Source: Limnohabitans sp. Jir61
GTDB taxonomy: Bacteria; Pseudomonadota; Gammaproteobacteria; Burkholderiales; Burkholderiaceae_C
Length of the DNA: 64,000 nt
Assembly: GCF_003063545.1 (NCBI RefSeq)
Contig: NZ_NESD01000001.1
Location: 1-64,000, forward strand
Direction of reading: 5' to 3'
The notes under the pieces were generated by a model, which searched no databases, was not told where the DNA came from, and was given only the letters and a program-made list of their open reading frames with translations. The translations under genes were made by a program, and so were the position numbers. Shown in pieces: positions 1 through 11,300 of this stretch (position 1 is the first letter of the stretch; the number at the start of each line of letters is the position of its first letter).

Positions 1-350
1 TGCGCGGTACAAAGCGCGAAGACGTGCAGCGCGGCCAAGTGCTGTGCAAGCCAGGTTCAGTCAAGCCACACACTCACTTCACAGCTGAGATCTATGTGTT
101 GTCTAAAGACGAAGGCGGCCGCCACACTCCATTCTTCAACAACTACCGTCCACAGTTCTACTTCCGTACGACTGACGTGACTGGTGCTATCGAGTTGCCA
201 GAAGGCAAAGAGATGGTGATGCCAGGTGACAACGTGTCGATCACTGTGAAGTTGATCCACCCCATTGCGATGGAAGAAGGCTTGCGCTTCGCTATCCGCG
301 AAGGCGGTAAGACTGTTGGCGCTGGTGTGGTTGCTAAGATCATTGCCTAG
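1..350 (+). CDS. tuf: Elongation factor Tu, C-terminal part (5' end outside window)
   Basis: EF-Tu is the cytoplasmic GTPase that brings aminoacyl-tRNA to the ribosome. Only the last 115 or so residues are here, read in the frame starting at base 3, with no start codon because the gene begins upstream. They cover the end of domain II and all of domain III: the [14 protein letters not shown] stretch, [19 protein letters not shown], and the terminal [11 protein letters not shown] segment, all typical of EF-Tu. It stops at 348-350, 11 bp before tRNA-Trp. A tuf copy directly before tRNA-Trp and secE is the usual arrangement in Burkholderiales. Whether a second tuf copy exists elsewhere cannot be told from here. 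Confidence 0.97.
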   Translation, partial: RGTKREDVQRGQVLCKPGSVKPHTHFTAEIYVLSKDEGGRHTPFFNNYRPQFYFRTTDVTGAIELPEGKEMVMPGDNVSITVKLIHPIAMEEGLRFAIREGGKTVGAGVVAKIIA

Positions 351-361
351 CCATTAGATTT

Positions 362-435
362 AGGGGCGTAGCTTAGTGGTAAAGTTGCGGTTTCCAAAAC
401 CGTCGATGGGGGTTCGATTCCCTCCGCCCCTGCCA
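362..435 (+). tRNA. tRNA-Trp (anticodon CCA)
   Basis: This is a 74-nt cloverleaf with the 3' CCA encoded. The acceptor arm AGGGGCG pairs with CGCCCCT, followed by discriminator G. The anticodon loop reads TTTCCAAAA, giving CCA for tryptophan, and the T loop GGTTCGATTCC is intact. It lies between tuf and secE and is probably co-transcribed with both, then released by processing. Confidence 0.97.
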
Positions 436-463
436 CTAAAGCCTTAAAGCTCTGTGGTTTACC

Positions 464-486
464 AAGCCCGCCAAGATGGCGGGCTT
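464..486 (+). promoter_or_regulatory. Hairpin between tRNA-Trp and secE
   Basis: A perfect 9-bp inverted repeat, AAGCCCGCC (464-472) and GGCGGGCTT (478-486), encloses a 5-nt loop. No T-run follows, so it is more likely a processing or stability element, or a weak attenuator, than a full terminator. It sits 49 bp before the chosen secE start. Confidence 0.5.
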
Positions 487-534
487 CGGTGTCTTAATCA
501 ACGCATAAAAAACGGTACAGGAAAACCCTCATCC

Positions 535-918
535 ATGTCTGCAGCAAATATTGAAAACGTCTCGACGGCCGCCGACAAGGCCAAGCTGGTCTTGGTGGTG
601 GCATTGGTCGTGGCTGCTTTGGGCGGTTTTTACACGCTGTCTGAGCAAGGTGCGATCGTTCAGTGGTTGACATTGGTCGGCGGTTTGGTTGCTGCGGTAG
701 TGGTGTTCTTGTTGTCGTTGCCAGGTCGTCAATTGGTGGCTTTTGGTAATGATGCGTGGCGTGAAGTTAATAAGGTCGTGTGGCCAACTCGTAAAGAGTC
801 CACTCAAATGACTTTGTATGTGTTCGCCTTTGTGGTGATCATGGCGCTGTTCTTGTGGTTGACCGATAAGACCCTTGAATGGGTGTTTTACGACCTGATT
901 CTGGGCTGGAAAAAATAA
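535..918 (+). CDS. secE: Preprotein translocase subunit SecE
   Basis: SecE is the essential small inner-membrane subunit of the SecYEG protein-export channel. The ATG at 535 gives 127 residues, the usual length for the three-span beta/gammaproteobacterial form; the open frame runs further upstream but would add a non-conserved tail. Three hydrophobic segments are visible (about residues 17-37, 43-63 and 98-116). The conserved amphipathic cytoplasmic stretch with [12 protein letters not shown], which contacts SecY, lies before the last span. The stop overlaps the nusG start by one base (TAATG), so the two are translationally coupled. secE-nusG directly before the ribosomal protein genes is a near-universal bacterial arrangement. 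Confidence 0.96.
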   Translation: MSAANIENVSTAADKAKLVLVVALVVAALGGFYTLSEQGAIVQWLTLVGGLVAAVVVFLLSLPGRQLVAFGNDAWREVNKVVWPTRKESTQMTLYVFAFVVIMALFLWLTDKTLEWVFYDLILGWKK

Positions 919-1514
919 TGAGCGACATCATCGACAACGCCGCAGCTGATGCGGCTGCAACGCCACCTGCTTACGTGAATCCAGATTTGCGTTGGTATGT
1001 GGTTCATGCCTATTCCGGCATGGAAAAAGCCGTCGAACGAAATATCCGTGAAAGTATTGCGCGCGCTGGTATGGAAACCAAATTCGGTCGCATCTTGGTG
1101 CCTACCGAAGAAGTGGTGGAAATGAAAAACGGTCAGCGTCGTACCGCTGAGCGTAAGTTCTTCCCAGGCTACGTGTTCGTCGAAATGGTGATGGATGACG
1201 ATACATGGCACTTGGTGAAGCACACGAATAAAGTGACAGGTTTTGTGGGTGGTGCTAAGAACCGCCCTGCGCCTATTTCTGAGGCGGAAGTCCAGAAGAT
1301 CGTGAGCCAAATGCAAGACGGTGCGGACAAGCCTCGTCACAAAGTTGAGTTCATGGTGGGCGAGTTGGTGCGTGTCAAAGAAGGCCCGTTCACCGATTTC
1401 AATGGTTCAGTCGAGGAAGTTAACTACGAGAAAAGCAAAGTGCGCGTCTCGGTCACCATCTTCGGTCGCGCAACACCCGTCGAATTGGAATTTGGTCAGA
1501 TCGAAAAGACCTGA
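918..1514 (+). CDS. nusG: Transcription termination/antitermination protein NusG
   Basis: NusG binds RNA polymerase, suppresses pausing, and links it to Rho or to ribosomal protein S10. The ATG at 918 overlaps the secE stop and gives 198 residues. An N-terminal NGN domain starts at about residue 25 ([18 protein letters not shown]) and includes [10 protein letters not shown]. The C-terminal KOW domain holds [20 protein letters not shown] and ends in [16 protein letters not shown]. The non-conserved first 22 residues are Ala/Asp-rich, which is common in this order. It should also serve the antitermination complex on the rRNA operons found later in this window. Confidence 0.97.
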   Translation: MSDIIDNAAADAAATPPAYVNPDLRWYVVHAYSGMEKAVERNIRESIARAGMETKFGRILVPTEEVVEMKNGQRRTAERKFFPGYVFVEMVMDDDTWHLVKHTNKVTGFVGGAKNRPAPISEAEVQKIVSQMQDGADKPRHKVEFMVGELVRVKEGPFTDFNGSVEEVNYEKSKVRVSVTIFGRATPVELEFGQIEKT

Positions 1515-1629
1515 TCGGTTCAAAAAAAGTTTTTTGGTTTGGTGCTTCCCGACTCGGTGCCAAACATGTGAAGTGAGTCGTTAACCCCGGGGAGTTCGCA
1601 AGAACGTTTGCACCCGCAAGGAGAAAAGC

Positions 1630-2061
1630 ATGGCGAAAAAAATCGTCGGTTTTATCAAGCTGCAAGTTCCAGCAGGTAAAGCTAATCCATCGCCACCTAT
1701 TGGCCCAGCATTGGGTCAACGTGGTTTGAACATCATGGAATTCTGCAAGGCGTTCAATGCCCAAACCCAAGGCGTTGAGCCAGGTTTGCCATTGCCAGTG
1801 GTCATCACTGCGTTTGCAGACAAATCCTTTACTTTCATCATCAAGACGCCTCCAGCGACTACCTTGATCAAGAAGGCCATCAAGTTGGACAAGGGCTCTG
1901 CCCGTCCTCACGCTGACAAAGTTGGCAAGATCACTCGCGCTCAGCTCGAAGAGATCGCTAAAACTAAGATGGAAGACTTGAATGCTGCCGACTTAGACGC
2001 AGCTGTTCGCATCATCGCCGGCTCTGCCCGTTCGATGGGCGTGACTGTGGAGGGCGTGTGA
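1630..2061 (+). CDS. rplK: 50S ribosomal protein L11
   Basis: L11 forms the base of the L7/L12 stalk, binds the GTPase-associated region of 23S rRNA, and is needed for stringent RelA activation. It is 143 residues, the normal length, with a strong AAGGAG site 8 bases before the ATG. The N-terminal domain shows the proline-rich [19 protein letters not shown] motif, and the C-terminal rRNA-binding domain ends in [10 protein letters not shown]. The 115-bp gap from nusG probably forms the leader through which L1 represses its own operon. The stop lies one base before the rplA start. Confidence 0.98.
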   Translation: MAKKIVGFIKLQVPAGKANPSPPIGPALGQRGLNIMEFCKAFNAQTQGVEPGLPLPVVITAFADKSFTFIIKTPPATTLIKKAIKLDKGSARPHADKVGKITRAQLEEIAKTKMEDLNAADLDAAVRIIAGSARSMGVTVEGV

Positions 2062-2062
2062 G

Positions 2063-2758
2063 ATGGCCAAGTTGACTAAAAAACAAAAAGCCTTCGTGGG
2101 CAAGGTCGAAAGCACAAAGCTCTACGCTTTGGTTGATGCTTTGGGCATTGTCAAAGAGTGCGCCACTGCCAAGTTCGATGAGTCTATCGACGTGTCTGTG
2201 CAACTCGGTATCGACGCTAAGAAATCTGACCAAGTGGTGCGTGGCGCCGTGGTCTTGCCTAACGGCACTGGTAAAACTGCCCGCGTGGCCGTGTTCGCCC
2301 AAGGCGCTAAAGCTGAAGAAGCTAAAGCTGCTGGTGCTGACGTGGTTGGCATGGACGACTTGGCTGCTATGGTCAAGGCCGGCGACATGCCTTTCGACGT
2401 GGTGATTGCTGCTCCTGACGCGATGCGCGTTGTGGGTACTTTGGGTCAAATCTTGGGCCCACGTGGTCTGATGCCTAACCCCAAAGTCGGCACCGTCACA
2501 CCAGACGTCGCTACCGCTGTGCGCAATGCCAAAGCTGGTCAAGTCCAGTTCCGCGTTGACAAAGCCGGTATCGTGCACAGCACCATCGGTCGTCGTTCAT
2601 TCGACACCGACAAGCTGCAAGGTAATTTGGCTGCATTGGTCGAAGCTTTGAATAAAGCCAAGCCAGCATCCAGCAAAGGTGTTTACCTGCGCAAAGTTGC
2701 CGTGTCCTCCACCATGGGTGTGGGCGTGCGCGTTGATGTGCAAACTGTTGGCGCTTAA
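2063..2758 (+). CDS. rplA: 50S ribosomal protein L1
   Basis: L1 binds helices 76-78 of 23S rRNA in the mobile stalk near the E site, and in many bacteria also represses rplK-rplA translation. The frame gives 231 residues, the family norm. Recognisable segments include the first conserved lysine-rich helix, [14 protein letters not shown], the [18 protein letters not shown] signature of the L1 family, and the C-terminal [19 protein letters not shown]. Only one base separates it from rplK, so translation is coupled. A 263-bp leader separates it from rplJ. Confidence 0.98.
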   Translation: MAKLTKKQKAFVGKVESTKLYALVDALGIVKECATAKFDESIDVSVQLGIDAKKSDQVVRGAVVLPNGTGKTARVAVFAQGAKAEEAKAAGADVVGMDDLAAMVKAGDMPFDVVIAAPDAMRVVGTLGQILGPRGLMPNPKVGTVTPDVATAVRNAKAGQVQFRVDKAGIVHSTIGRRSFDTDKLQGNLAALVEALNKAKPASSKGVYLRKVAVSSTMGVGVRVDVQTVGA

Positions 2759-3021
2759 GGCGACGACTTTGAATCTGAGCGCGCAAGTCGCGCTCAAAAA
2801 TCCGAGCCACGTGAAAGCATGGCTCAGAGTGGTGGGCTGAGGCAACTTCTCGAAGTTGCACAGGCCATCCAAGACCGTTGGTGTGGGGCTTGATCCCACT
2901 TAATTGAATGACCAACGCAGATGGCGATCCCGCTCGACGGAATTCTTCCTGACAGTTAGGTCGCTGCAAAAGTGGCGTGTCAACGGGTATAGACCTGAAG
3001 ACACATTTAAAGGAGTAGACC
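2759..3021 (+). promoter_or_regulatory. L10 leader region before rplJL-rpoBC
   Basis: This 263-bp untranslated stretch sits where many bacteria have the L10 leader, an mRNA element bound by the L10-L12 complex to repress translation. Two stems are clear: TGAGCGCG (2776-2783) with CGCGCTCA (2789-2796), and GAGCCA (2804-2809) with TGGCTC (2820-2825). It ends in the AAAGGAG ribosome-binding site at 3009-3015. The assignment is by position and structure; I did not fold it or compare it with a covariance model. An internal promoter could also lie here. Confidence 0.55.
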
Positions 3022-3522
3022 TTGAGTCTTAATCGCAGTGAGAAAGAAGCGGTCATTTCAGAAGTGACCACGCTCGCCGCCCAAGCTCAAACGCTGGTGA
3101 TTGCGGAATACCGCGGCATCACGGTCGCTGACATGACTAAATTGCGCAACCAAGCGCGTAGCAATGGTGTGAGCCTGAGCGTGTTGAAAAACACACTCGC
3201 ACGCCGTGCTGTGACTGGTAGCTCATTCGAAGTCGTCGCTGACCAGATGACCGGCCCGCTGATCTATGGCTTCTCTGTTGACGCAATCGCTGCCGCTAAG
3301 GTGGTGGCTGAGTTCGCGAAAACCAACGACAAGTTGGTGATCCGTGCTGGCGTTTACGGTGGTAAAGCTTTGGACGCAAACGGCGTTAAGCAATTGGCAA
3401 GCATCCCTTCGAAAGAAGTGTTGTTGGCTCAGTTGTGTGGCTTGTTGATGTCGCCTATGTCTCGCACCGCAGTGGTGTTGGGCGCATTGGCTGCTCAAAA
3501 AGGCGAAACAGCTGCCGCTTAA
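3022..3522 (+). CDS. rplJ: 50S ribosomal protein L10
   Basis: L10 anchors L7/L12 dimers to the ribosomal stalk and is the autogenous repressor of this operon. The start is TTG at 3022, chosen because AAAGGAG lies 6 bases upstream and the protein then begins with the conserved [14 protein letters not shown]; no ATG is nearby. The length is 166 residues. The rRNA-binding N-terminal domain contains [17 protein letters not shown] and [10 protein letters not shown]. The C-terminal helix that carries L7/L12 ends the protein ([12 protein letters not shown]). A TTG start on such a highly expressed gene probably reflects translational control. Confidence 0.97.
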   Translation: MSLNRSEKEAVISEVTTLAAQAQTLVIAEYRGITVADMTKLRNQARSNGVSLSVLKNTLARRAVTGSSFEVVADQMTGPLIYGFSVDAIAAAKVVAEFAKTNDKLVIRAGVYGGKALDANGVKQLASIPSKEVLLAQLCGLLMSPMSRTAVVLGALAAQKGETAAA

Positions 3523-3561
3523 TGCGCAGCTCGTGTTTTAACTAATTGTTAGGAAATAAAA

Positions 3562-3936
3562 ATGGCATTCGATAAAGACGCATTTTTGACCGCGCTCGAC
3601 AGCATGACGGTCTTGGAACTCAACGAATTGGTGAAAGCCATCGAAGAGAAGTTTGGCGTGAGCGCTGCAGCTATGGCTGCTCCCGCTGCTGGCGGCGGTG
3701 GCGGCGGTGCTGCTGCTGAAGAGAAGTCTGAATTCAACGTTGTGTTGACAGACGCTGGTGCAAACAAAGTGTCCGTGATTAAAGCAGTTCGCGAAATCAC
3801 CGGTCTGGGCTTGAAAGAAGCCAAAGACATGGTTGACGGCGCTCCAAAGGCTGTGAAAGAAGGCGCTTCTAAGGCTGACGCTGAAGCCGCTAAGAAGAAG
3901 CTCGAAGAAGCTGGTGCTAAGGTTGAACTGAAGTAA
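3562..3936 (+). CDS. rplL: 50S ribosomal protein L7/L12
   Basis: L7/L12 is the multicopy acidic stalk protein that recruits translation factors such as EF-Tu and EF-G. It is 124 residues. The N-terminal dimerisation helix (about 1-35, [20 protein letters not shown]) is followed by a flexible Ala/Gly hinge with six consecutive glycines, then the globular factor-binding domain with [24 protein letters not shown]. It follows rplJ by 39 bp with a GTTAGGAAAT ribosome-binding region. The 258 bp after it hold the attenuator before rpoB, which would set the excess of L7/L12 over polymerase subunits. Confidence 0.98.
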   Translation: MAFDKDAFLTALDSMTVLELNELVKAIEEKFGVSAAAMAAPAAGGGGGGAAAEEKSEFNVVLTDAGANKVSVIKAVREITGLGLKEAKDMVDGAPKAVKEGASKADAEAAKKKLEEAGAKVELK

Positions 3937-3952
3937 TTCGGTTCGCTTTCGA

Positions 3953-3983
3953 GGCTGGAGTGTCCCGTTAAGGGCCTCCAGCC
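3953..3983 (+). terminator. Putative attenuator hairpin between rplL and rpoB
   Basis: GGCTGGAG (3953-3960) and CTCCAGCC (3976-3983) form an 8-bp stem with an inner CCC/GGG pairing. Only a short TT follows, so it should be leaky. It lies 17 bases after the rplL stop, where partial termination or RNase III processing is known in other proteobacteria. The remainder of the gap up to 4194 has no gene. Confidence 0.55.
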
Positions 3984-4194
3984 TTCTGTGCTTACAGAGC
4001 ACACCCAAAAGCAGGTCGAAATTAACCTTCTTTTGAGTGTCTTCTGACCCCAACTGCAGAAGATGCCTTGGTTCGGGTTGCGTGCAATGCGCAACCGTCC
4101 GCCAACGCTGGTAGAGGCCAGCCGCCAAGCCTGACGTGTGGGACGTGATGTCCCATGCTGAAAACAGTTCTGAAAGATCAAGCCCGGAGATCTC

Positions 4195-7100
4195 ATGGCC
4201 TACTCATACACCGAACGCAAGCGTATCCGCAAGAGTTTCGGCAGCCGCGACAGCGTGCTGGAAATTCCATATTTGTTGCAAATGCAAAAAGACGCGTACA
4301 CCGCGTTCTTGCAAGCTGACGTTATTCCTAAAAAGCGTACCAACGAAGGTCTGCAAGCTGCTTTTGAAGCTGCATTCCCAATCGTGTCGCACAACGGTTT
4401 TGTCGAGATGAAATATCTCGAATACAACTTGGCCAAGCCCGCCTTTGATGTGCGTGAATGCCAAACACGTGGTTTGACTTTCTCTTCAGCTGTGCGCGCA
4501 CGCGTGCAACTCATCATTTACGACCGTGAGTCTTCGACACCACAGTCCAAAGTGGTCAAGGAAGTGAAAGAGCAAGAGGTCTACATGGGCGAAGTGCCTT
4601 TGATGACGGACAAAGGCTCCTTCATCATCAACGGTACAGAGCGCGTGATCGTGTCTCAGTTGCACCGTTCTCCTGGCGTGTTCTTCGAACACGACAAGGG
4701 CAAGACACACAGCTCTGGCAAATTGTTGTTCAGTGCTCGCATCATCCCTTACCGCGGTTCATGGCTCGATTTCGAATTCGATCCAAAAGACTTGCTGTAC
4801 TTCCGCGTCGACCGTCGCCGTAAGATGCCAGTGTCTATTCTGTTGAAAGCCATTGGCTTGACTCCAGAAACCATCCTCGCGAACTTCTTCGTGAACGATA
4901 ACTTCCGCTTGATGGACAGCGGCGCACAAATGGAATTTGTGGCCGAGCGTCTGCGTGGTGAAGTGGCTCGCTTTGACATCACTGACAAAGCTGGCAAAGT
5001 GATCGTTGCCAAAGACAAGCGCGTGACTGCACGTCACACCCGCGAGTTGGACGAAAGCAAAACCACGCACATCAGCGTGCCAGAAGACTTCTTGATTGGC
5101 CGCGTGTTGGCCAAGAACATCATCGACAGCGACACCGGCGAATTGATTGCCCGTGCCAACGATGAGTTGACAGAAGCCTTGCTCAAGAAATTGCGCGAAG
5201 CCGGTGTGCAAGAGCTGCAATGTATCTACACCAACGAACTCGACCAAGGTGCGTACATTTCGCAAACGCTGCGTACAGACGAAACCGTGGACGAATTCGC
5301 TGCCCGCGTGGCCATCTATCGCATGATGCGCCCAGGCGAGCCACCGACAGAAGACGCAGTGCAAGCCTTGTTCCAACGTTTGTTCTACAACCCAGACACG
5401 TACGATTTGTCGCGCGTGGGTCGTATGAAGTTCAACGCCAAAGTGGGCACTGCTGAATCAACAGGTCCTATGGTCTTGACCAACGACGACATCTTGTCAG
5501 TGGTGAAGATCTTGGTGGACTTGCGTAACGGCCGTGGCGAAGTTGATGACATCGACCACTTGGGTAACCGTCGCGTGCGTTGCGTGGGCGAATTGGCCGA
5601 AAACCAATACCGTACAGGTTTGGCACGTATCGAAAAAGCCGTGAAAGAGCGTTTGGGCCAAGCCGAGCAAGAACCGCTCATGCCTCACGACTTGATCAAC
5701 TCCAAGCCCATCTCTGCTGCGCTCAAAGAATTCTTCGGCGCATCACAGTTGTCACAGTTTATGGACCAAACCAACCCATTGGCCGAGATCACGCACAAGC
5801 GTCGCGTCTCTGCTTTGGGTCCAGGCGGTTTGACGCGCGAACGTGCAGGCTTTGAAGTGCGTGACGTGCACGTGACCCACTACGGTCGTGTGTGCCCTAT
5901 CGAAACACCAGAAGGTCCAAACATTGGTTTGATCAACTCTTTGGCTTTGTACGCCCGCTTGAACGAGTACGGTTTCATTGAAACCCCATACCGTCGCGTG
6001 GTCGATGCCAAAGTGACGATGGACATCGATTACTTGTCCGCCATCGAAGAAGGCAAATACGTCATCGCTCAGGCCAACGCGGCTTTGGACAAAGACGGCA
6101 AGCTGACTGGCGACTTGGTGTCTGCCCGTGAAAACGGCGAATCCATTTTGTGCGGCGCAGAGCGCATCCAGTACATGGACGTGTCTCCAGCGCAGATCGT
6201 GTCAGTGGCGGCCTCTTTGGTTCCGTTCCTCGAGCACGATGACGCGAACCGCGCTTTGATGGGTGCCAACATGTCACGCCAAGCCGTGCCAGTGTTGCGT
6301 CCAGAAAAACCAATGGTCGGTACCGGTATCGAGCGCGTTGCTGCGGTCGACTCGGGCACTGTGGTAACTGCTACTCGCGGTGGTGTGGTTGATTACGTTG
6401 ACGCAACCCGCGTTGTGGTTCGCGTGAACGACGCTGAAGCACAAGCTGGCGAAGTGGGCGTGGACATCTACAACCTCATCAAGTACCAACGTTCTAACCA
6501 AAACACCAACATCCATCAGCGTCCGATCGTCAAGCGTGGCGACAAGATTGCTAAGGGTGACGTGGTGGCTGACGGCGCTTCAACTGACCTCGGCGAAATC
6601 GCCATCGGTCAAAACATGTTGATCGCTTTCATGCCTTGGAACGGCTACAACTTCGAAGACTCGATCTTGATCAGCGAGCGCGTGGTGGCAGAAGACCGCT
6701 ACACCTCGATCCACATCGAAGAACTCGTGGTGATGGCTCGCGACACCAAGTTGGGTGCAGAAGAAATCACACGCGATATTCCAAACTTGGCTGAGCAACA
6801 ACTCAACCGTTTGGATGACTCCGGCATCATCTACGTGGGTGCAGAAGTGCAACCCGGCGACACACTGGTCGGCAAGGTCACGCCAAAAGGCGAAACCACG
6901 CTCACACCAGAAGAAAAACTGTTGCGCGCGATCTTCGGCGAGAAAGCCAGCGATGTGAAAGACACATCACTGCGCGTGAGCCAAGGTTCGCAAGGTACGG
7001 TTATCGACGTGCAAGTCTTCACGCGTGAGGGCATCGTGCGTGACAAACGTGCTCAGCAAATTATTGATGACGAACTCAAGCGTTTCCGCCTCGACTTGAA

Positions 7101-8307
7101 CGACCAGCTCCGCATCGTGGAAGCTGACGCGTTTGACCGTATCGAAAAACTCTTGAACGGCAAAACAGCCAACGGTGGTCCTAACAAGTTGGCCAAGGGC
7201 AGCAAAATCGACAAGGCCTACTTGGCATCTGTCGAGAAGTTCCACTGGTTCGACATCCGTCCTTCTGATGAAGAAACTGCAGGCCAGTTGGAAAGCATCA
7301 AGAACGCGATGGAACAAACCCGTCACAGCTTTGACTTGGCCTTCGAAGAGAAGCGCAAGAAGTTGACGCAAGGCGACGAATTGCCAGCAGGCGTGTTGAA
7401 GATGGTCAAGGTCTACTTGGCAGTCAAGCGTCGCTTGCAGCCTGGTGACAAGATGGCCGGTCGTCACGGTAACAAGGGTGTGGTGTCAAAGATCGTTCCG
7501 GTCGAAGATATGCCTTACATGGCCGATGGCACACCTTGCGACATCGTGTTGAACCCCTTGGGCGTTCCTTCACGTATGAACGTGGGTCAGGTGTTGGAAG
7601 TTCACTTGGGTTGGGCTGGTAAAGGTATCGGCCAACGCATTGGCAACATGCTCCAAGAGCAAGCCAAAGCTGCTGAAATCCGCGCCTTCATGGAAGAGTT
7701 GTACAACGGTTCTGGCCGCAAGGAAGACCTGAGCAAGCTCAACGACACGCAAATTGTCGAGATGGCTGGCAACTTGACCAACGGTGTTCCATTTGCAACC
7801 CCCGTGTTCGACGGCGCTGCAGAAGAAGACATCCGCACCATGTTGAAGTTGGCTTACCCAGATGACATCGCCAAGGCGAAAGGTCTGACAGCCACACGTA
7901 CACAAGCAAACTTGTTTGACGGCCGTACTGGCGAAGCTTTCGAGCGTCCAACCACCATCGGCTACATGCACTTCTTGAAGCTCCACCATTTGGTCGATGA
8001 CAAGATGCACGCACGTTCTACCGGTCCATACAGCTTGGTCACACAGCAGCCGCTGGGTGGTAAGGCTCAGTTCGGTGGCCAGCGTTTCGGTGAGATGGAG
8101 GTGTGGGCTTTGGAAGCTTACGGCGCGTCTTACACATTGCAAGAAATGTTGACCGTCAAGTCCGACGACGTGCAAGGCCGTACCAAGGTGTACGAGAGCA
8201 TTGTCAAAGGCGAGCACTCGATCGAAGCGGGCATGCCCGAATCGTTCAACGTGTTGGTCAAAGAAATTCGTTCATTGGGCATCGACATTGAGTTGGACCG
8301 CGCTTAA
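4195..8307 (+). CDS. rpoB: DNA-directed RNA polymerase subunit beta
   Basis: The beta subunit forms half of the RNA polymerase active-site cleft and binds rifampicin. It is 1370 residues, standard for betaproteobacteria, starting [16 protein letters not shown]. The rifampicin region near residues 515-545 reads [20 protein letters not shown] and then SALGPGG. The residues equivalent to E. coli D516, H526 and S531 are D, H and S, so no common resistance change is present. [13 protein letters not shown] near residue 1083 is part of the catalytic core. The C-terminus has the expected [20 protein letters not shown]. rpoC follows after 29 bp with an AAGGAT ribosome-binding site. Confidence 0.99.
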   Translation: MAYSYTERKRIRKSFGSRDSVLEIPYLLQMQKDAYTAFLQADVIPKKRTNEGLQAAFEAAFPIVSHNGFVEMKYLEYNLAKPAFDVRECQTRGLTFSSAVRARVQLIIYDRESSTPQSKVVKEVKEQEVYMGEVPLMTDKGSFIINGTERVIVSQLHRSPGVFFEHDKGKTHSSGKLLFSARIIPYRGSWLDFEFDPKDLLYFRVDRRRKMPVSILLKAIGLTPETILANFFVNDNFRLMDSGAQMEFVAERLRGEVARFDITDKAGKVIVAKDKRVTARHTRELDESKTTHISVPEDFLIGRVLAKNIIDSDTGELIARANDELTEALLKKLREAGVQELQCIYTNELDQGAYISQTLRTDETVDEFAARVAIYRMMRPGEPPTEDAVQALFQRLFYNPDTYDLSRVGRMKFNAKVGTAESTGPMVLTNDDILSVVKILVDLRNGRGEVDDIDHLGNRRVRCVGELAENQYRTGLARIEKAVKERLGQAEQEPLMPHDLINSKPISAALKEFFGASQLSQFMDQTNPLAEITHKRRVSALGPGGLTRERAGFEVRDVHVTHYGRVCPIETPEGPNIGLINSLALYARLNEYGFIETPYRRVVDAKVTMDIDYLSAIEEGKYVIAQANAALDKDGKLTGDLVSARENGESILCGAERIQYMDVSPAQIVSVAASLVPFLEHDDANRALMGANMSRQAVPVLRPEKPMVGTGIERVAAVDSGTVVTATRGGVVDYVDATRVVVRVNDAEAQAGEVGVDIYNLIKYQRSNQNTNIHQRPIVKRGDKIAKGDVVADGASTDLGEIAIGQNMLIAFMPWNGYNFEDSILISERVVAEDRYTSIHIEELVVMARDTKLGAEEITRDIPNLAEQQLNRLDDSGIIYVGAEVQPGDTLVGKVTPKGETTLTPEEKLLRAIFGEKASDVKDTSLRVSQGSQGTVIDVQVFTREGIVRDKRAQQIIDDELKRFRLDLNDQLRIVEADAFDRIEKLLNGKTANGGPNKLAKGSKIDKAYLASVEKFHWFDIRPSDEETAGQLESIKNAMEQTRHSFDLAFEEKRKKLTQGDELPAGVLKMVKVYLAVKRRLQPGDKMAGRHGNKGVVSKIVPVEDMPYMADGTPCDIVLNPLGVPSRMNVGQVLEVHLGWAGKGIGQRIGNMLQEQAKAAEIRAFMEELYNGSGRKEDLSKLNDTQIVEMAGNLTNGVPFATPVFDGAAEEDIRTMLKLAYPDDIAKAKGLTATRTQANLFDGRTGEAFERPTTIGYMHFLKLHHLVDDKMHARSTGPYSLVTQQPLGGKAQFGGQRFGEMEVWALEAYGASYTLQEMLTVKSDDVQGRTKVYESIVKGEHSIEAGMPESFNVLVKEIRSLGIDIELDRA

Positions 8308-8336
8308 GCGGTTTGACGAAAAGAAGGATTTAAAAC

Positions 8337-11300
8337 ATGAAATCATTACTCGACCTGTTCAAGCAGTTCACGCCCGATGAGCATTTCGATGCCATCAAAA
8401 TTGGCATGGCTTCTCCTGAGAAGATCCGTTCATGGTCTTTCGGCGAAGTGAAAAAGCCAGAAACCATCAACTACCGTACCTTCAAGCCTGAGCGCGATGG
8501 TCTGTTTTGCGCCAAGATCTTTGGCCCGATCAAAGACTACGAATGCTTGTGCGGCAAATACAAACGCCTCAAGCACCGTGGCGTGATTTGCGAAAAGTGC
8601 GGCGTTGAAGTCACACAAACCAAAGTGCGTCGCGAGCGTATGGGTCACATCGACCTGGCCGCACCTTGCGCACACATCTGGTTCTTGAAGTCACTGCCGT
8701 CACGTTTGGGCCTCGTGTTAGACATGACCTTGCGTGACATCGAACGCGTGTTGTACTTTGAAGCCTATGTCGTGACCGATCCCGGCATGACACCTTTGAA
8801 GAAATTCGCCATCATGTCGGAAGACGACTACGAAGCCAAAGTGGTGGAGTACGGTGACGAATTCATCGCCAAGATGGGCGCTGAAGGCATCAAAGATTTG
8901 CTCGAAGGTCTCGACCTCGACGTTGAAATCGAGAAGTTGCGCAACGACCTGACTGGTTCAGAACTCAAGATCAAGAAAAACGCCAAGCGTTTGAAATTGA
9001 TGGAAGCGTTCAAGAAGTCTGGCATCAAGCCCGAGTGGATGGTGTTGTCTGTCTTGCCCGTGTTGCCACCTGATTTGCGCCCTCTGGTGCCTTTGGATGG
9101 CGGTCGTTTTGCGACCTCCGATTTGAACGACTTGTACCGTCGCGTGATCAACCGTAACAGCCGCCTGCGTCGTTTGCTCGAGCTGAAGGCGCCTGAAATC
9201 ATTGCACGCAACGAAAAGCGTATGTTGCAAGAAGCCGTGGACAGCTTGCTGGACAACGGCCGTCGCGGCAAGGCCATGACAGGTGCTAACAAGCGCGCCT
9301 TGAAGTCATTGGCTGACATGATCAAAGGCAAGAGCGGTCGTTTCCGTCAAAACTTGTTGGGTAAGCGCGTCGACTACTCGGGTCGTTCAGTGATTACCGT
9401 CGGCCCAACTTTGAAACTGCACCAGTGCGGTTTGCCAAAGTTGATGGCACTCGAGTTGTTCAAGCCTTTCATCTTCTCGCGTCTCGAAGCCATGGGCATC
9501 GCGACCACGATCAAGGCTGCGAAGAAAGAAGTCGAATCCGGTTCAGCCGTGGTGTGGGACATCTTGGAAGAGGTGATTAAAGAGCACCCTGTCATGTTGA
9601 ACCGTGCGCCTACGCTGCACCGCTTGGGTATTCAAGCCTTTGAACCTATCTTGATCGAAGGTAAAGCCATTCAGTTGCACCCACTCGTCTGTTCAGCGTT
9701 TAACGCCGACTTCGACGGTGACCAAATGGCCGTTCACGTGCCTTTGTCTGTGGAAGCACAGATGGAAGCTCGTACCTTGATGCTCGCTTCGAACAACGTG
9801 TTGTTCCCAGCTTCGGGCGAACCTTCTATCGTTCCTTCACAAGACGTTGTGTTGGGCTTGTACTACGCCACCCGTGACCGTATCAACGGCAAGGGTGAAG
9901 GCTTGGTGTTTGCCAACGTGCCCGAAGTGCAGCGTGCTTTGGACGCCGGTGTGGTTGAGTTGACTGCCAAAGTCAGCGTGCGTATCACCGAGTGGACCAA
10001 AGATAAGCAAACAGGCGAATTCAACGAAGTGACCAAGTTGGTGGACACCACTGTGGGTCGCGCGTTGTTGTCTGAGATTTTGCCTAAGGGCTTGCCATTC
10101 GATGTGATCAACAGAGCGTTGAAGAAGAAAGAAATTTCTAAACTCATCAACGTTGCGTTCCGCAAGTGCGGTTTGAAAGACACCGTGGTGTTTGCCGACA
10201 AGCTGTTGCAAAACGGTTTCCGTTTGGCCACACGCGCTGGTATCTCGATTGCGATTGACGACATGTTGGTGCCACCAGAAAAAGGCGGCATCATCGCGGC
10301 GTCTGAAAAAGAAGTCAAAGACATCGAACAACAATACGTGTCTGGTTTGGTGACTTCTGGCGAGCGTTACAACAAGGTGGTCGACATCTGGGGTAAGGCT
10401 GGCGACGCTGTGTCAAAAGTGATGATGGACCAACTCCGCAAAGAGAAGACCATCGACCGTCACGGTAACGAAGTCGATCAAGAATCGTTCAACTCCATCT
10501 ACATGATGGCCGACTCTGGCGCTCGCGGTTCTGCCGCTCAGATCCGTCAGTTAGCCGGTATGCGTGGTTTGATGGCCAAGCCTGACGGCTCCATCATTGA
10601 GACCCCTATCACGGCGAACTTCCGTGAAGGTCTGAACGTGTTGCAGTACTTTATTTCCACCCACGGTGCACGTAAAGGTCTGGCCGACACCGCGTTGAAG
10701 ACAGCGAACTCAGGTTACTTGACACGTCGTTTGGTTGACGTGACGCAAGACTTGGTCGTGACCGAAAACGATTGCGGCACAACCAATGGTCAACTCATGC
10801 GCGCCATCGTTGAAGGCGGTGAAGTGATTGAGTCCTTGCGTGACCGTATCTTGGGTCGCGTTGCGGCTGATGATGTGGTGAGCCCAGAGTCTCGCGCTGT
10901 GTTGGTCAAAGCTGGCGTGATGCTGGACGAAGACATCATTGACGAAATCGAAGCCGCAGGCGTTGACGAAGTCAAAGTGCGCACCGCATTGAATTGCGAA
11001 ACACGCTTTGGTTTGTGCTCCATGTGCTACGGCCGTGACTTGGGTCGCGGCGGTTTGGTGAACAACGGTGAAGCTGTCGGCGTGATCGCTGCTCAGTCCA
11101 TCGGTGAACCCGGTACACAGCTGACCATGCGTACGTTCCACATCGGTGGTGCCGCGTCTCGTGCAGCCGTGGCTTCTAGCGTCGAAGCTAAGTCGAATGG
11201 TGTGATTGGTTTCAACTCCACCATGCGTTATGTGTCCAACACCAAGGGCGAGTTGGTGGTGATTTCTCGCTCCGGCGAAATCATCATCCACGACGAACAT

